Shown here: positions 1-11,900 of the stretch, piece after piece
How positions within the stretch are numbered: position 1 is the first letter of the stretch
How the letters are laid out: the number at the start of each line of letters is the position of its first letter
Assembly (NCBI GenBank): GCA_037074705.1
Contig: CM073595.1
Location: 26,503,501-26,567,500, forward strand
Source of the DNA: Zhengitettix transpicula
Taxonomy: Eukaryota; Arthropoda; Insecta; Orthoptera; Tetrigidae
Length of the DNA: 64,000 nucleotides
Direction of reading: 5' to 3'
Made by a program: the position numbers and the translations under genes
Notes under the pieces: generated by a model
Database searches by the model: none
The model's input: only the letters and a program-made list of their open reading frames with translations
Told to the model about the DNA's origin: nothing

Positions 1-1140
1 GAGAGAGTAAAGAGTGATCGACTCAGCGAGTGTGAATTGGACGAAGTGATAAAGCTGCGAGAAAATCCCCACCCTCTACGTCTATCATTCTTTCCTCTCT
101 CACTTAAAATACCTCGTCTACATTTTCACTCTCTTCCCCAGCCAGAATTTAACTACTTCTTATTCGAAGCAGACATTGAAATACGTATTAAACCACTGTG
201 CTCGAAGGCATTGATTCCATTTATACATTGAGTGGATTTTTACATCTGTGTCCTATTGAAAGCATAAATTACGTGATAATAAACTTTGTAATAACATTTT
301 TTTGTTTACCAATTTCATACATATTAACTTATTCGAAATTAATGTTTCCCGAACTCTTCATTTAAAAAAAGAACGTACAGTTCTTTCCACATAACCTTGG
401 CATAACAATGAACCTAGTGAAAAATTCTCGGCAATTTTGTATTTACTACGTATTTCGTTGTATATGATGAAAATTTTTGATTTGAGATTTATTTGAAACT
501 AAAATCTGTTCTTTAGAAAAAATATACGAATGAGGAGGGAAGGACACGAAAAAAAGAAATTAAGGCAGTGAGAGTTGAAATTTTGAATTACGGAAAACCA
601 AAACTAATCTACTCTCTGTGTGTAAAAATAATTTTCTATTGTTAATTTTCATAATTTACCACGACTATTTTAATCACACAGCAATTTAAATTCCACGGGA
701 GAGCAAATAAATTTTCGACTAGTTGAAGTTGCTTTTGAGTCATTTTGAAAATAAATGGTTTGTTTTTAAGAAATATAAAATTTTCAAATTTATATATGTG
801 AGATCTTTGGTAATGAAAATGATGTCTGAAAAATATTTTTCTTCGTTCGGATGAATATGCCAAACCGACGGAAGCTCCAAAAAATTCTACTTCAAAGTTT
901 TGAAAATGAACAATTAGTTTCTCATTTAAATTTTTGACTAATGAAAAACGTTGGGACGAATTATAAAAATTAGTAATTTATCAATTATCAGTCTTTTGTT
1001 ATAAATTTTATATTCTTGAAGAAAAATAAATTTCCGTTCAAAAATGAATCACAACACGCATCATTTGTCGCTCTGGATGTAAAGGAAAGATGGAAATGGG
1101 ACCACAATTTCAAACTTGTCGATCATTCTTCTGTTTTGTC
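1..1140. other. Gene-free AT-rich flank
   Basis: No recognisable gene, RNA or element was seen apart from the SINE-like tail that follows. Open frames here are short and have no family features. Confidence 0.6.
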
Positions 1141-1293
1141 ACTGCGTGGCATCACAGAGGTCTCGGTTTCGAATTCCGGCGATGGCTTCGATGCGTCTGT
1201 TTTCATACCACTCCATTGGTCCCCCAACAACGAAATGGAACACAAAGTCGCTAATGACCTTAGCACTTCGTGTGACTATAAATAATAATAATA
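1141..1293 (+). repeat. SINE-like fragment with short-repeat tail
   Basis: GGTTTCGAATTCCGG near 1164-1178 resembles a pol III B box. The 3' part (about 1248-1293) runs GCTAATGACCTTAG, GACTATAAA, then AAT repeats. The same tail recurs at 42948-42990. A shared 3' tail ending in a simple repeat is typical of SINE/LINE copies. No clear A box was found. Confidence 0.4.
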
Positions 1294-1317
1294 TCAAACT
1301 TACCTTCATCAGCTTTA

Positions 1318-2096
1318 TCTTCTATATATATAAAAATGAATTGCTGTTCGTTAGTCTCACTAAAACTCGAGAACGGCTGAACGGATTTATCTTATCTTAG
1401 TCTTGAAATGTTCGTGGAGGTCTAGGGAAACTTTAAAAGGCGAGAAAAAATCGAATAATTCCGGGAAAACCCTAAAAACAGCCCTTTTCTATTTCCCATA
1501 CAAACGTTTTCTAAATAAAATACAAATCTACACCAGTCGAGCAATTTTCACCAAATTTCGTACACGTGTTCTTTGCGACCAGGAAACAAACACTGTCGGG
1601 GTGAGACGATCTTCGACCCCCAGAAGCGGGGGTGGAAATATTTAAACATACTAAAACAGCCGATATTTGAGTCGGATAAATATTTTTAGGGGTCAAAGAT
1701 ATTGATAGTGTTTCTACCAATGTTATCTGAATACAATTTTCATCCCCTACGCCCTGTGAAAAGGACACCCTTCGGGTTTGGGGTGGAGATGCTTTACAGT
1801 AAAATAACGCGAATACAACCGAGATTGGAGTCAAATCAAAGGTTATGGAATTCACTGTGTTTAGTTACGACATTCAAATTGGCATTTACCCTTCAGATGC
1901 AGGGGTAGCGGGGTGCAAATTTTGGAACATGCAAACACGGCAGATATTTGCGTTGAAGAAATATTTTTCAGAGTTAATTATAATGATTAGGGTTCGAGTA
2001 GCGTTACATAAAAATTGCGCAAAAGCAGCCGAAATTGGAGTCATATCGGGGGTTATAGATAAATGACATCTCGGGCAACGCCGGGCACGCAGCTAG
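1318..2096 (+). mobile_element. Non-autonomous Helitron, apparently full length
   Basis: The element begins TCTTCTATATATATAAAAAT after an A and ends GCACGCAGCTAG before a T, as expected for Helitrons, which insert between A and T, start with TC and end with CTAG/CTRR. A GC-rich near-hairpin (CTCGGGCAACGCCGGG) lies just before the 3' end. The 5' text GAACGGCTGAACGG is characteristic of insect Helitrons. There is no Rep/helicase coding, so it depends on an autonomous partner. Confidence 0.8.
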
Positions 2097-3185
2097 TGCA
2101 AGAATAAAAAGCAAAATTCACAAAACACGTTTTTATTCATTCACAAATATTTTAACTACAAAATTGAGTCGAGAGAACTAACTTTATTTGCCTTTGTTGC
2201 GAAAACGTGTTAGCATACTCAAGATTAAACGTAATAGGGTTAGTGGTTAACGGGTGTACGGGCCGTGGCGACGCTCTTTGACATAATGTCGACATGGATA
2301 ACACTGGTGGCAGGCGGGTTGCATTTCAGAATGTGAACCCACTTTTTGTGAAGAGGACTAGTAAACTGTAACTGCAACCGAGTACAGTATTACCCTGGAG
2401 TGGTTTTACGGTTTTTGGTGGCAAGCTTAAGACGAGTATAAAAATTCTGTACAGCAATACATCGCTCTATCGCCAGAGACGACTGCAAGTATTAACAGCT
2501 TATTTAAATCGTTTCCATGTTCTTCATGTAAAAATACATAAAACTGTTACATTCCCAAAATTGAGAAAAAAAAATCGTGCTTGCAACCATGAATATAAAT
2601 TTTGGGTTCTACATTCAATTAGCATTTAAAGGTTATTCTCCCCGTATTTGGGAATAAAGTAGACGGTCCCTGCAAAATGCAGTTACTGCTTCTGCGACGT
2701 CATGAATATGGGAGGAGATATTGGCATTCCACTAGTATAAGATAACATGGAAGGACTTAGTAGGGTTTTAATGGATTTTAAATGAAGATGTGCGGGTAAT
2801 TCGTGAGGGAAATTTCAATGTACATTCAAAGTCGTTACTGCGTCTCTCTACCGCATGACGAGGATGACGAATGAAATAAAAACATGGATTGTGTACATCA
2901 ATATATACCCTATGACTCTTTAAAGAACTTAATACACATATTGGGTGCTTTGCATTTGAAAATGGGGTGATTTTGTCTTTAAAGACGGTTTTTGATTTGT
3001 TACAGCCTGATATCCGTGTTTAGAAAACTCCGTTTTACAATATATTTTCAAATTAGAGAAAAATTAAATTTTAAAAGTGAATGCTTTGCCAATGTAATTT
3101 CATTACGTAATCGAAAATCAGTAGAATAACTTGCCAAATAAGATGAGAGGACTCAAACGATGCTTTCTTTTATTAAAAAAAAATC
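2097..3185. other. Anonymous flank
   Basis: Nothing was recognised between the Helitron and the next inverted repeat element. Confidence 0.5.
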
Positions 3186-3545
3186 CGTTGCATGAAACAA
3201 TTATAGTATTTTATATAATGCAGTCGATGAACAGTTACAGACAGTTTACTTAATTAATTCCCGAAATACAACGTTTCGGTACGTATTTGTACCTTCTTCA
3301 GATCTGTTCTTCTAATCATAAAATGTTAATTTTGTCCAGAGTTTATAATTGTGACAATCCACAAACTTTGGAGGATTCTTTCGTCAAGTAAAGGAAACAC
3401 TGTGAACAAAATTAGCATTTGGTAATAATCAGAAAATACCTGAAGAAGTTAAAAGTGCATAGCGAAACGTTACTGTTTTTGAATTAATTAAATAAACTGT
3501 CAGTAATAGTCATAAAATGCATGATATAATTTTTATATAATAAAG
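3186..3545. repeat. Foldback element with ACGTTTCG / CTGAAGAAG arms
   Basis: Two imperfect inverted arms of about 90 bp face each other. The left arm has ACAACGTTTCGGTACG ... TACCTTCTTCAG (3268-3301). The right arm has CCTGAAGAAG ... GCGAAACGTTACTG (about 3438-3477). Flanks TATATAATGCA and TGCATGATATAATT are also inverted. On the minus strand the left arm reads CTGAAGA, a GGTAC/GTACC stem, then GAAA, resembling a hammerhead core with one extra A. Confidence 0.6.
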
Positions 3546-3653
3546 ACGTAAAAATAAAAACATTTCAATTATTTCGTACCTCGTGTAAAAATCCACATCG
3601 AGACTGCCTAAGATGTAATTATATAAAGGATGCAGTCTTTCTCGGTGTAAAGA

Positions 3654-3713
3654 ATGAATAAAATCTTCTCGGGCTTCTAACCGAGTGAATAGCCCGAGAA
3701 GATTTTTATTCAT
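3654..3713. repeat. Near-perfect hairpin with CCCGAGAAGA arms
   Basis: Arm ATGAATAAAATCTTCTCGGG (3654-3673, extending to CT at 3675) is inverted at 3691-3713 with one extra A. The loop is 15 nt. The same terminal text brackets the longer element at 11199-11495, so this looks like a collapsed copy with only its ends. Confidence 0.65.
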
Positions 3714-4255
3714 GTAATTACATTATAATACAATTGTGTCCATTTTCATTCCTCAAAATTTTTGCATTGCTTTTCAACTACTTTTCCAGTGCTGCTCCAG
3801 TTATTTAATACATTGCTTTTTCTTACTAACAAATTTTTTAATCCAAATGTAAACCCTTTGTAATGTAAATAATAATAATGCTCTATCCTTCAGCTTTTAG
3901 AAATTGCATTTATTTTTAATAATGCTTTCTTCTACGTTGGGTACTAACTGAGATAAGTACATGTGAATTTATCTAACTTTTAAGTTTTTCTAGCAGCTCT
4001 CGTACATTATGCAAATTTGCGCTTAGTACGTGATGTTGGGTTAAGGGATCAATGTGAATCTAATGACAGTTGGAAACAGATGACTATGGCGGAACAGCGT
4101 CCAAAGCTCCTGTATATGGCTTTGTGATTTTCAATACAACATATAATAAAAAACAGGACTGGCTTCTGGTTAATGAACCTACAATCCAGTTTGACGTTGT
4201 AATTAATAATATTTTTATTTTAGTCTGTTAAATTAATATTATTGCTTAAAGAAAT
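3714..4255. other. Anonymous AT-rich stretch
   Basis: No gene or repeat was recognised. Confidence 0.5.
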
Positions 4256-4269
4256 TAACGAATTTTTCA

Positions 4270-4340
4270 GACATTTTTAAATAGTTTATTTAACAGTTTA
4301 ACGACGTTTCAGTATGTGTCGTGCTTTCATCAGGTTTCAA
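4270..4340 (-). repeat. Hammerhead-like repeat fragment (CTGATGA...GAAAC)
   Basis: The minus strand reads CCTGATGAAAGCACGACACA then TACTGAAACGTCGTT. It contains the consensus core boxes CTGATGA (4333-4327) and GAAAC (4310-4306), but the intervening stem II is poorly paired. It belongs with the other ACGTTTC foldback repeats in this window. Confidence 0.4.
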
Positions 4341-5635
4341 TAAAGTTGTTAAGCTACTACGGTAACAATATTGTGTCATTCAACATTTCAAATCACAAAT
4401 TTACTTTTCTTCTTATTCTTCTATTACAATATTTGAATTCAAATAAGAAAATTTGTTTACATTTTTGACAAATAATAATAATTGCTATCTATTAGAAACA
4501 CCATTTTAGTCTTCAATAAAATGTCTGAAAAGATCGTTAATTACTTTGATTTAAAATATTTTTTTTAAATTTCTTAATATTCATTTATTTTATACATAAT
4601 TAAATCCTATTTACGAGTTTATCCACATCAATGAATCTGTGTTTCTTGAGTCTTCAGATTTAACATAAAATTAACTTTGTTACAAAGCCAGTGATAACGA
4701 ATCGGCTACTCAAGAAAGTAAACAATAATAAATGCTTCATCAGTCTTGAGTTTCTCTATTCACATGAATCTGATGCGTAATATTTACAAAAGAAACATTT
4801 TAAAGTACTTACCAACGATTTTAGTTGTTTTAAAATTTTCATTACATTTTGTTAGCCTTACCTTTATTAATAATTCCTTCCCAGTATCTTTTTTTCCCGT
4901 TATTTAATTCCGAAATCCGTTTACTTAACACGTATTTGCTACGAAATTCAACGTTAAAAAATTTACGTAAACATCCATTAAAATAAGGAGAAAACTCGTT
5001 AATTAATCAAACTTGTTTTTTATTTTCTAAATGGAATACATCAGATTATAAAATCACAGGTGACAGTTTCACAAGAGAATTTGATTTACACAAATCGACA
5101 CACTGACCTCGACCATTAAACTACATTTCCAGCAGTATCAAATACCGTGTTTAATTGATTAAAAATACTTCTGTTGTCCGTCTGAATTTTGGTTAAAATA
5201 AAATAACAAAAATTCAGCCGGAAACATTTCACAATCGTTTTAATCAGTTATTAAAAAAATCGTATTATTTTTTTTACATCATCTTAAACACAATGACATT
5301 CATGTTAAAAATATAACCAATAATATAAAGCTCATTAAAATTTTAAAATTACCTCCATGCTATTAAATATTATCCATTATAAATATTTAATTGACTTTGT
5401 AAGTTTAAGGCACTGATACCGCAATTCAAATGTTTGAGTTTTCACATCAACTCTCCCTTACGAAGCGTTGTTTTTACAGCCTGTTTGTGAACAATTAAGT
5501 AATAATATTTACAGCTGAAGATAGAATATCTGTGGAATAAAGACGAGTGATCGAGGTCGGTGACATGGCGAAATTTGACATGTGTCACCATTTGTTGGCT
5601 TCTACAGGATCCAACTCTTTCAAATACATATAATA
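4341..5635. other. Anonymous AT-rich stretch downstream of the gene
   Basis: Nothing was recognised. The 3' UTR of the carbonic anhydrase gene probably occupies the upper part (above about 5610). Confidence 0.45.
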
Positions 5636-5641
5636 TTTAAT
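5636..5641 (-). terminator. Possible polyadenylation signal ATTAAA
   Basis: ATTAAA on the minus strand lies about 190 nt past the carbonic anhydrase stop. It is the common variant of AATAAA, and no AATAAA was seen nearer. In such AT-rich DNA the match may be chance. Confidence 0.3.
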
Positions 5642-5826
5642 AGGAACTCAACAATTTCATTTACGTGCTTCATATAATGACTTAGGATATTCTAAAGATT
5701 ATATTAATCACGATTACCGTGACTGACAAATGATGTTTTTTTTTCAAAGTTGCATGCGAGATGAATAAGATGATTGTGAAACACTGAAAACAATAAATAT
5801 TTGCTAACATAACAATAATATATTAC

Positions 5827-5913
5827 TTAACCTACATAAAATATTGGACGCCCATTTCTTGGCTGAACTGGCCTCACATTATCATCTAAGTTCATATTCT
5901 GGAACACTTGCAT
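5827..5913 (-). CDS. Carbonic anhydrase exon 7 (C-terminus)
   Basis: This exon encodes MQVFQNMNLDDNVRPVQPRN then GRPIFYVG and TAA. The acceptor is CTTACTTTTCAG at 5914. RPVQPRNGR is the conserved C-terminal motif of the family. No membrane anchor follows. Confidence 0.92.
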   Translation of the reverse strand: MQVFQNMNLDDNVRPVQPRNGRPIFYVG

Positions 5914-8900
5914 CTGAAAAGTAAGAAGAACAAAAATATATTTGTAGTAACGAATAATGTAAGGCAAATGATAATGATAATTATTTTTTAATAACTTGTT
6001 AGTACTCGTCTTAGTATGTAGCAAGGAGGGACCGGCAAACGGATCAGTAATTGGAAAAGTGCACAGCGATATTTTGATACCTACTTTGGATCTTCTGCAT
6101 ACTGCCAATAAATAAAAATATTCAGAGAATAATAATACTTACAGAAATATGCTGGTCTCCTACGTAAGACATAGAAACAAACAAAATAATCTTTTAAGAA
6201 TAATAATTTTTGACTACTTAACTTTAAGAGTTGTAAGATTAAAAATTTAATACCGTGATGGAATATAAATGTTTTATGAGAGATTATTCCAGTTTCCCAT
6301 ACTTTAGTTTTAATTCGGTTTTGTATTGTAACCACTACAAATTCTCGAACTTTCAAAAACAGGAAATATCGTTGGAAAGAAATTTGACGGTGACGGTGAC
6401 AGGCCGGACGAATCCGACTCGGAAAAGCGCCGGCTCAGTGTAGACACTGACATTTTACTTTCAAAAAAAGATATTTTAGTGACTGATACGTCTCGGAAGT
6501 GATGGAACGGACACGTGCCGTGAATGATGTGTGTGAGTAGACCTCCGTTGGGAAATGGCCACCACTCAGTCATCGGCTGAGCCGGACCAGCAGTCTTCGA
6601 GCGCGGTCCCACATTTCAATCCTGTCATTCTCATTTGGTACTTTTATTTCGTCTAATAGGCCATGATACTGGCAATGTTACTCGCATATATGGTTCCGTA
6701 ACAAATACGGGAAAGACGTATGTGTGCTTGTCGTGGATTATCTTATTTTCTCTGGAGAACTAGATTCCATTGTATTATTATTACGACCCTCTTGTCTTGC
6801 TGTAAATACGTACAATACGTCACATTGTCCGCATTTAGCATACTGATGTTCATGGCGAAATACTTTCCTTTGAAGCCCTATCGCTATCATCCACCGCAGG
6901 AACCCATATGCCTCAGTAATTGGAATAATCGCGGCCACGTCCAACTACCACCAGTCGCTGAGTACGGAGGTCTCTACAAAGCTAGCATATTTAGAGCCTT
7001 GATGCACATGGCTTAATGTTGTCAATCCTGTGTATTGACCTGCGCAGGAGAGATGAGTAGAGGCTTTGCGCCGATGATCCAGGAGACGTCCTCTGTGCAA
7101 GGTGGCGTGGTGAGCGACCCAGAGTACACCACGTAGTCCTTGAAGAAGGGCTCCAGCAACACGTCCAGAGGGAAGGGGCCCACGGGCACGCTCACCAGGG
7201 ATCCCTGAATTCGTTCCATCGGCTGCAGAAGATCCTCCAGACCTGCGTTGTCCGCGTCGTTCATCTGTAACAGAGCAAGCAGACTCCGTTTGTGACGTGC
7301 TCACTCTCGGCTCCTCACAACTCACCTCACCCAGCCTACCTTGAAGAAGAATGCCACAACGACGATACCGTCTAGGAACTGCATCGCCTCCTCCAAACTA
7401 CCGTAGTTCCTCTTGTAGTGTACCACGTGCATTTCCATGGGAAAACTGAAAAATGTCAAGAAAAGATGTACGGTAGATTCGATAAGTTGCCTCTTTAAAA
7501 GTTCGAATTTCGATGACAGGATTCCAACGTCGGCGTAGGTTGATTCATACGTTTTATCTAAGATTGTTTCAATTTTCCAGTATAAAGTTGGAAGTGCGAC
7601 TGGGCTTTCGTTGACCCTTTAGCGAGTGCTCGCCTTTCCGAGAGGATTTGGAATGACCCATTTTATATATCTAGTGAAATTCTATCAATAAACCTTCTAT
7701 TTGCTTTAGTTGACATTTTATCATAAAATATTTAATATATATATTCTACGCATCATTACCAGAAAAATGATACCAAACACCCTACACGATACTCAAATTG
7801 GAGTGCAACATATCAGCAATGCTTGGTGCAGTTACCATTTTGATATATTTCTTATAGAAAAATATAATGCAAATCTATGTTTTATCACTCTCCTATTGTT
7901 GTTTATACTAATAAAGTAAATTATAGATTGAATTTTTAATTATATTAAATTGGGAATTCATTACTTTAATTTTGAATAGCTTTTACATTGTCATAGGTCA
8001 TTTCATTAAATTATAATTTGTTTCGTACTGTCATACATAAAATATTTTAAAATAAAATCTGAATTAAAAGAAATTGAATTTGGATCCAGAGAAGTCCACT
8101 AGGTAAGTAATAAGGCATTTTCAAACCCTCTGATCAAGCTGCACCCCGATTTTTTAAAATCTTTTTAACGTAAGTTATTTAAGGAGAATTATTGTGTCGG
8201 TTATTGTAAATGGGGTGCTAACATTTCCATTATTTCAGGTAGACTTTAAAATGAGTCTCGTGTAGAGAAACTTTGATATATTCGTGTGGTATGACGCAAA
8301 GTACCGTTAGTCATACACATGATTAAATTGAAGTTAGCCTCTCACCGTCGGAATGAAATGGTTAAAAAGTGATGCTTTCGATGCTGGTTAAATCATGTGC
8401 TGACCAAGATATTAATTTTTCGGGTAATAAATATAAAACCCTGACAACGCCGTACACTCAATTACCTATATATTATACAATAGAATACTGTATCACCTGA
8501 TGTTGTTGACAGTGTGCTCGCTGCCGCCCCAATGGAAATGCACATTGTGGAAGACGTACTCGCCGTTCAGCGGCCCCCCGGATATGGACGGCTCCCGCGA
8601 TACTGGCCACGACCCCTTCAGCTGGACTGCAACAAGCGTGGTCGTCGTCAGTCTTGGCTGCGCTCGGCAAAGCCGCGGCAGCGGGGTCGTGGGCCGCGCA
8701 CTTACCCGTGTGGCCGTCGTTGGTGAGCGTCATGTTGAGCGGCATGCTCCAGTAGCGCCACCAGCGGAGGCGCCGCTGCGGCAGCATACGCAGCATGGCA
8801 GCCGTGTCCAGGTCGATGGGCGACTGCTGGTATCCCGCGCACTGCGGGAAGTCCAGCGCCCACTGGTCCGGACCTTCGACACAACTCACGCTAACGTATT

Positions 8901-11900
8901 GTGCAATGAAATGTTATGACCCGACACATTGATATTCAAACCAAATGTGCGATTAGAATTGATTCATAACATACGAATCAGAAACGAGGCCAGGAAATCG
9001 AACGACTGTAAAACGGAAACGTTCAGTAGTCACTCGTTATTTTGGGAAAGAAAACGATGGAACAAGAGTTCTGCAGTGACTTCATAAGCGGTCAAGAGTA
9101 AAATCAGTTTAGAGGATAATAGAGGGAATATAAGTACAGCAAACAAATTGAAATAAGAAACGCCCCACCGCGAAATAACTGATCATGCAGAACAGTTCTA
9201 CAGAGTTCCTCTTCGGACAGCTTCAGCTCCGATACATGTAATCTAAATGTGATCGGAACAGCGATTACATGAAAACTTAACTTCCATTTATAAAAACAGA
9301 AGACTACATATCCTCCAGAACGTCGTCTCAAAACCTATTCGCGAATTATTAACACGCTTAAATTTACTTTTTATTTTCTTTCCTCTCTTACTGGTCTAAT
9401 TTGGTTCTTACAAATGAAATGAGTGTCTGTTGCAGACCAGTCGTTGTCTGTTATACCTATCACTATTATATTTATCAAACTGTTCATACTCTCTTCAAAT
9501 TGAATTAAATTATTTAATTTTTTTAACATGCTCACACTGATTACATTACAATTTTATTTTAACATTAAGCAAAGTAATATTGTAATAATGCCAAGTAGTT
9601 CATTCTTTTAACGACCGCATGCGTTTCGAATTAAATTTTTGATGGCTACATCGTCATACGTTAAGAATAGTTTCAGCCATATCTACTGAGGTTGCTTCTC
9701 GCCGTTATTAACTCTCTGACCGCGTTGTCGTTGTCAAGCCGTTTAGCCACTAGAAATTTTATCGGGGATTCCACTGTTAATGAGAAATGAAAGTATCAGA
9801 GATGGAAAGGTTGAACCTCTGATGCGAGGGCAGAAACAGACGAACGACACTCGTAATTTAGCAGCACTGAACGTATCAGCATAAAAGAAACATCGTTCCT
9901 GACATAGGAATCTCTCTATTCGAAAGTTCATTCCCCTTGGCGTCACTTTTTTTTATATAAGAAAGGCAGGGCCCGATGAAATCCCTAACAATTGATTCGG
10001 CATCATTGTCAACAAAGTACAAAAACAGAGATGGAATTCTAATTCATGATTTCCTTTCATTTACGTTTTGGAAAAAAACTAGTTTATCTTCATTTGGTAT
10101 AATGGTCTTTCCATTTTATAAGGCAGGAAGTGCTGCAGAACTTTTCGGGAGCTTCGCAGTTGCTGTCGATCAGATTTCCGATAATCTCCCTCGACACTGG
10201 TAATCCTAAGCCAGGCATATATTGGCCGTCAAATATATCTCATTTTTGTCAGAAATCAAGTATCGGCTGTAAAAATAAAAAAAAAGGATTCTGCAAGAGA
10301 TTTTAAAAAATAAACTACAATATTTGCACTTAGTCGAAGACGCAGAAAGCCCATCGGCAATATTTAATTTAAGGACTTGTTAGAGTAATTTCATAGGAAA
10401 AACTGTCTGTGGTCCCGATTTATTTAGCACGAATTTTAACAGTGTTTTACGTTTACTGGTCAGAAGTCGACCTGCAGGCAGTTTCCTAGAATTCGATGGT
10501 TGGCAGCGACAGGAACAGAGCTGGCCAAAATTCTCCACAGGCGTCTCACTGCTGTACTTTAAATAAATACGTACAAATATTAAATTTCATTCCTCCCGAG
10601 TACCTAATATCTACACCCAAACTCTTTCTCCCACTGGCTCATTCTCACTGTAACGGCTCTCCTATAAAAGCTTTCCACCGCATCTTCGAGGCACTGGCAA
10701 TTTTCCTATGTCTCATCAACCGGAAAATATTCTCGGTCCATCTGCTTGCGAATCTGGTTGTTCAAGTTCCCTGCAATATTTGGGGGAACAATATCACTTT
10801 TTCATCACTTTAAATTATGCCGCTCAAATTTTCACTCTAACGTAATTATATTTTCAAATAAATAACAGATGTAAACTTCACCTGATTGGTTTTACACTAC
10901 GTCCATGTCCTCGATTCAAAAGTCCTCTTATAATCGTGTTAGAATCTAACATCCGATGTACGAGTAAAATTTATAATCCAATTCTCAAAATCAACATGCG
11001 CACGCTGCCTAAGTCCATCGCACGGTTCGAAAGATTATTTCCTAAACATCTGCATTCATTCGCAACAAGTAACATTACACTATTCTTATAGTCTAAAATA
11101 ATTTCTATTTTTTTCTCTAACGTTGCGTTTCTGTTGCTAATACAATGATTGACAATTATTGCAGCCTTTCCAAAAATAGAACAGAAAATAGTTGTATAAA
11201 GTCTTCTCGGGAAATGAACCGGGCGATGTCTTTAATACACCACAACGTTTCAACAACTGGGACCGGTTCAATGTTCAGGTGAAGTGTCTGTTCCGGGTTC
11301 CTGTAGTTGGTTGTATACTTCCCTCGTCTGACGGGGTGAGCTGATGGCCTCCTGATTGGCTGCCAGGTAGTGTGGGACCTGGAAACTGGTGCCGTGCTTC
11401 CCCCACTTCACCGGAAGATGACAACGGCGAAAGTTTTGAAACGTCGTGCCGATTTAAGGATACCACCCGGTTAAATTCCCGAGAAGATTTTATTGATACA
11501 CCAGGAGAACGTCCGATCAGTATTTAATTGCTTATAACTATATTATAATATTACATACAACTTTAATATTTATCTTTTTAGCTGTTATATTGTAATTTTC
11601 CCTAGCTTCTCAGGATATTACAAGTAATTGAGAAGGAAGTCGGACTGTCTCTTTACTGGACTTGTTTTCCAGAACGTTCTGGGGAAAATTAATTAAGAAT
11701 AATCCGACGAACATTTAAATCCTACTACAATTTTCGGCTTACAACGTCTTCAGTTCGCCCTCTGCTAAAATCTGCATAAAAATTATATCGATTGGCTTTT
11801 TATTAATCTTCACATAAGCCGCCTTTCTGTAGTATGTTATTAACCGGTAACTTTATTACCAAATAAAAATAGAAAGATTATCCAAAGTTCTCCATTGACA

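Noticed and set aside
6945..7325. 126-codon minus-strand open frame
   Set aside because: It reads exon 6 in the wrong frame and runs through splice sites.
8500..8919. 139-codon plus-strand open frame and smaller overlapping frames
   Set aside because: It is the antisense shadow of GC-rich carbonic anhydrase exons 3 and 4 and has no family features.
10466..10480. Polylinker-like GTCGACCTGCAGGCA with a nearby EcoRI site
   Set aside because: The match to cloning-vector text stops after 15 bases and the flanks are ordinary host DNA. Treated as chance, not vector contamination.
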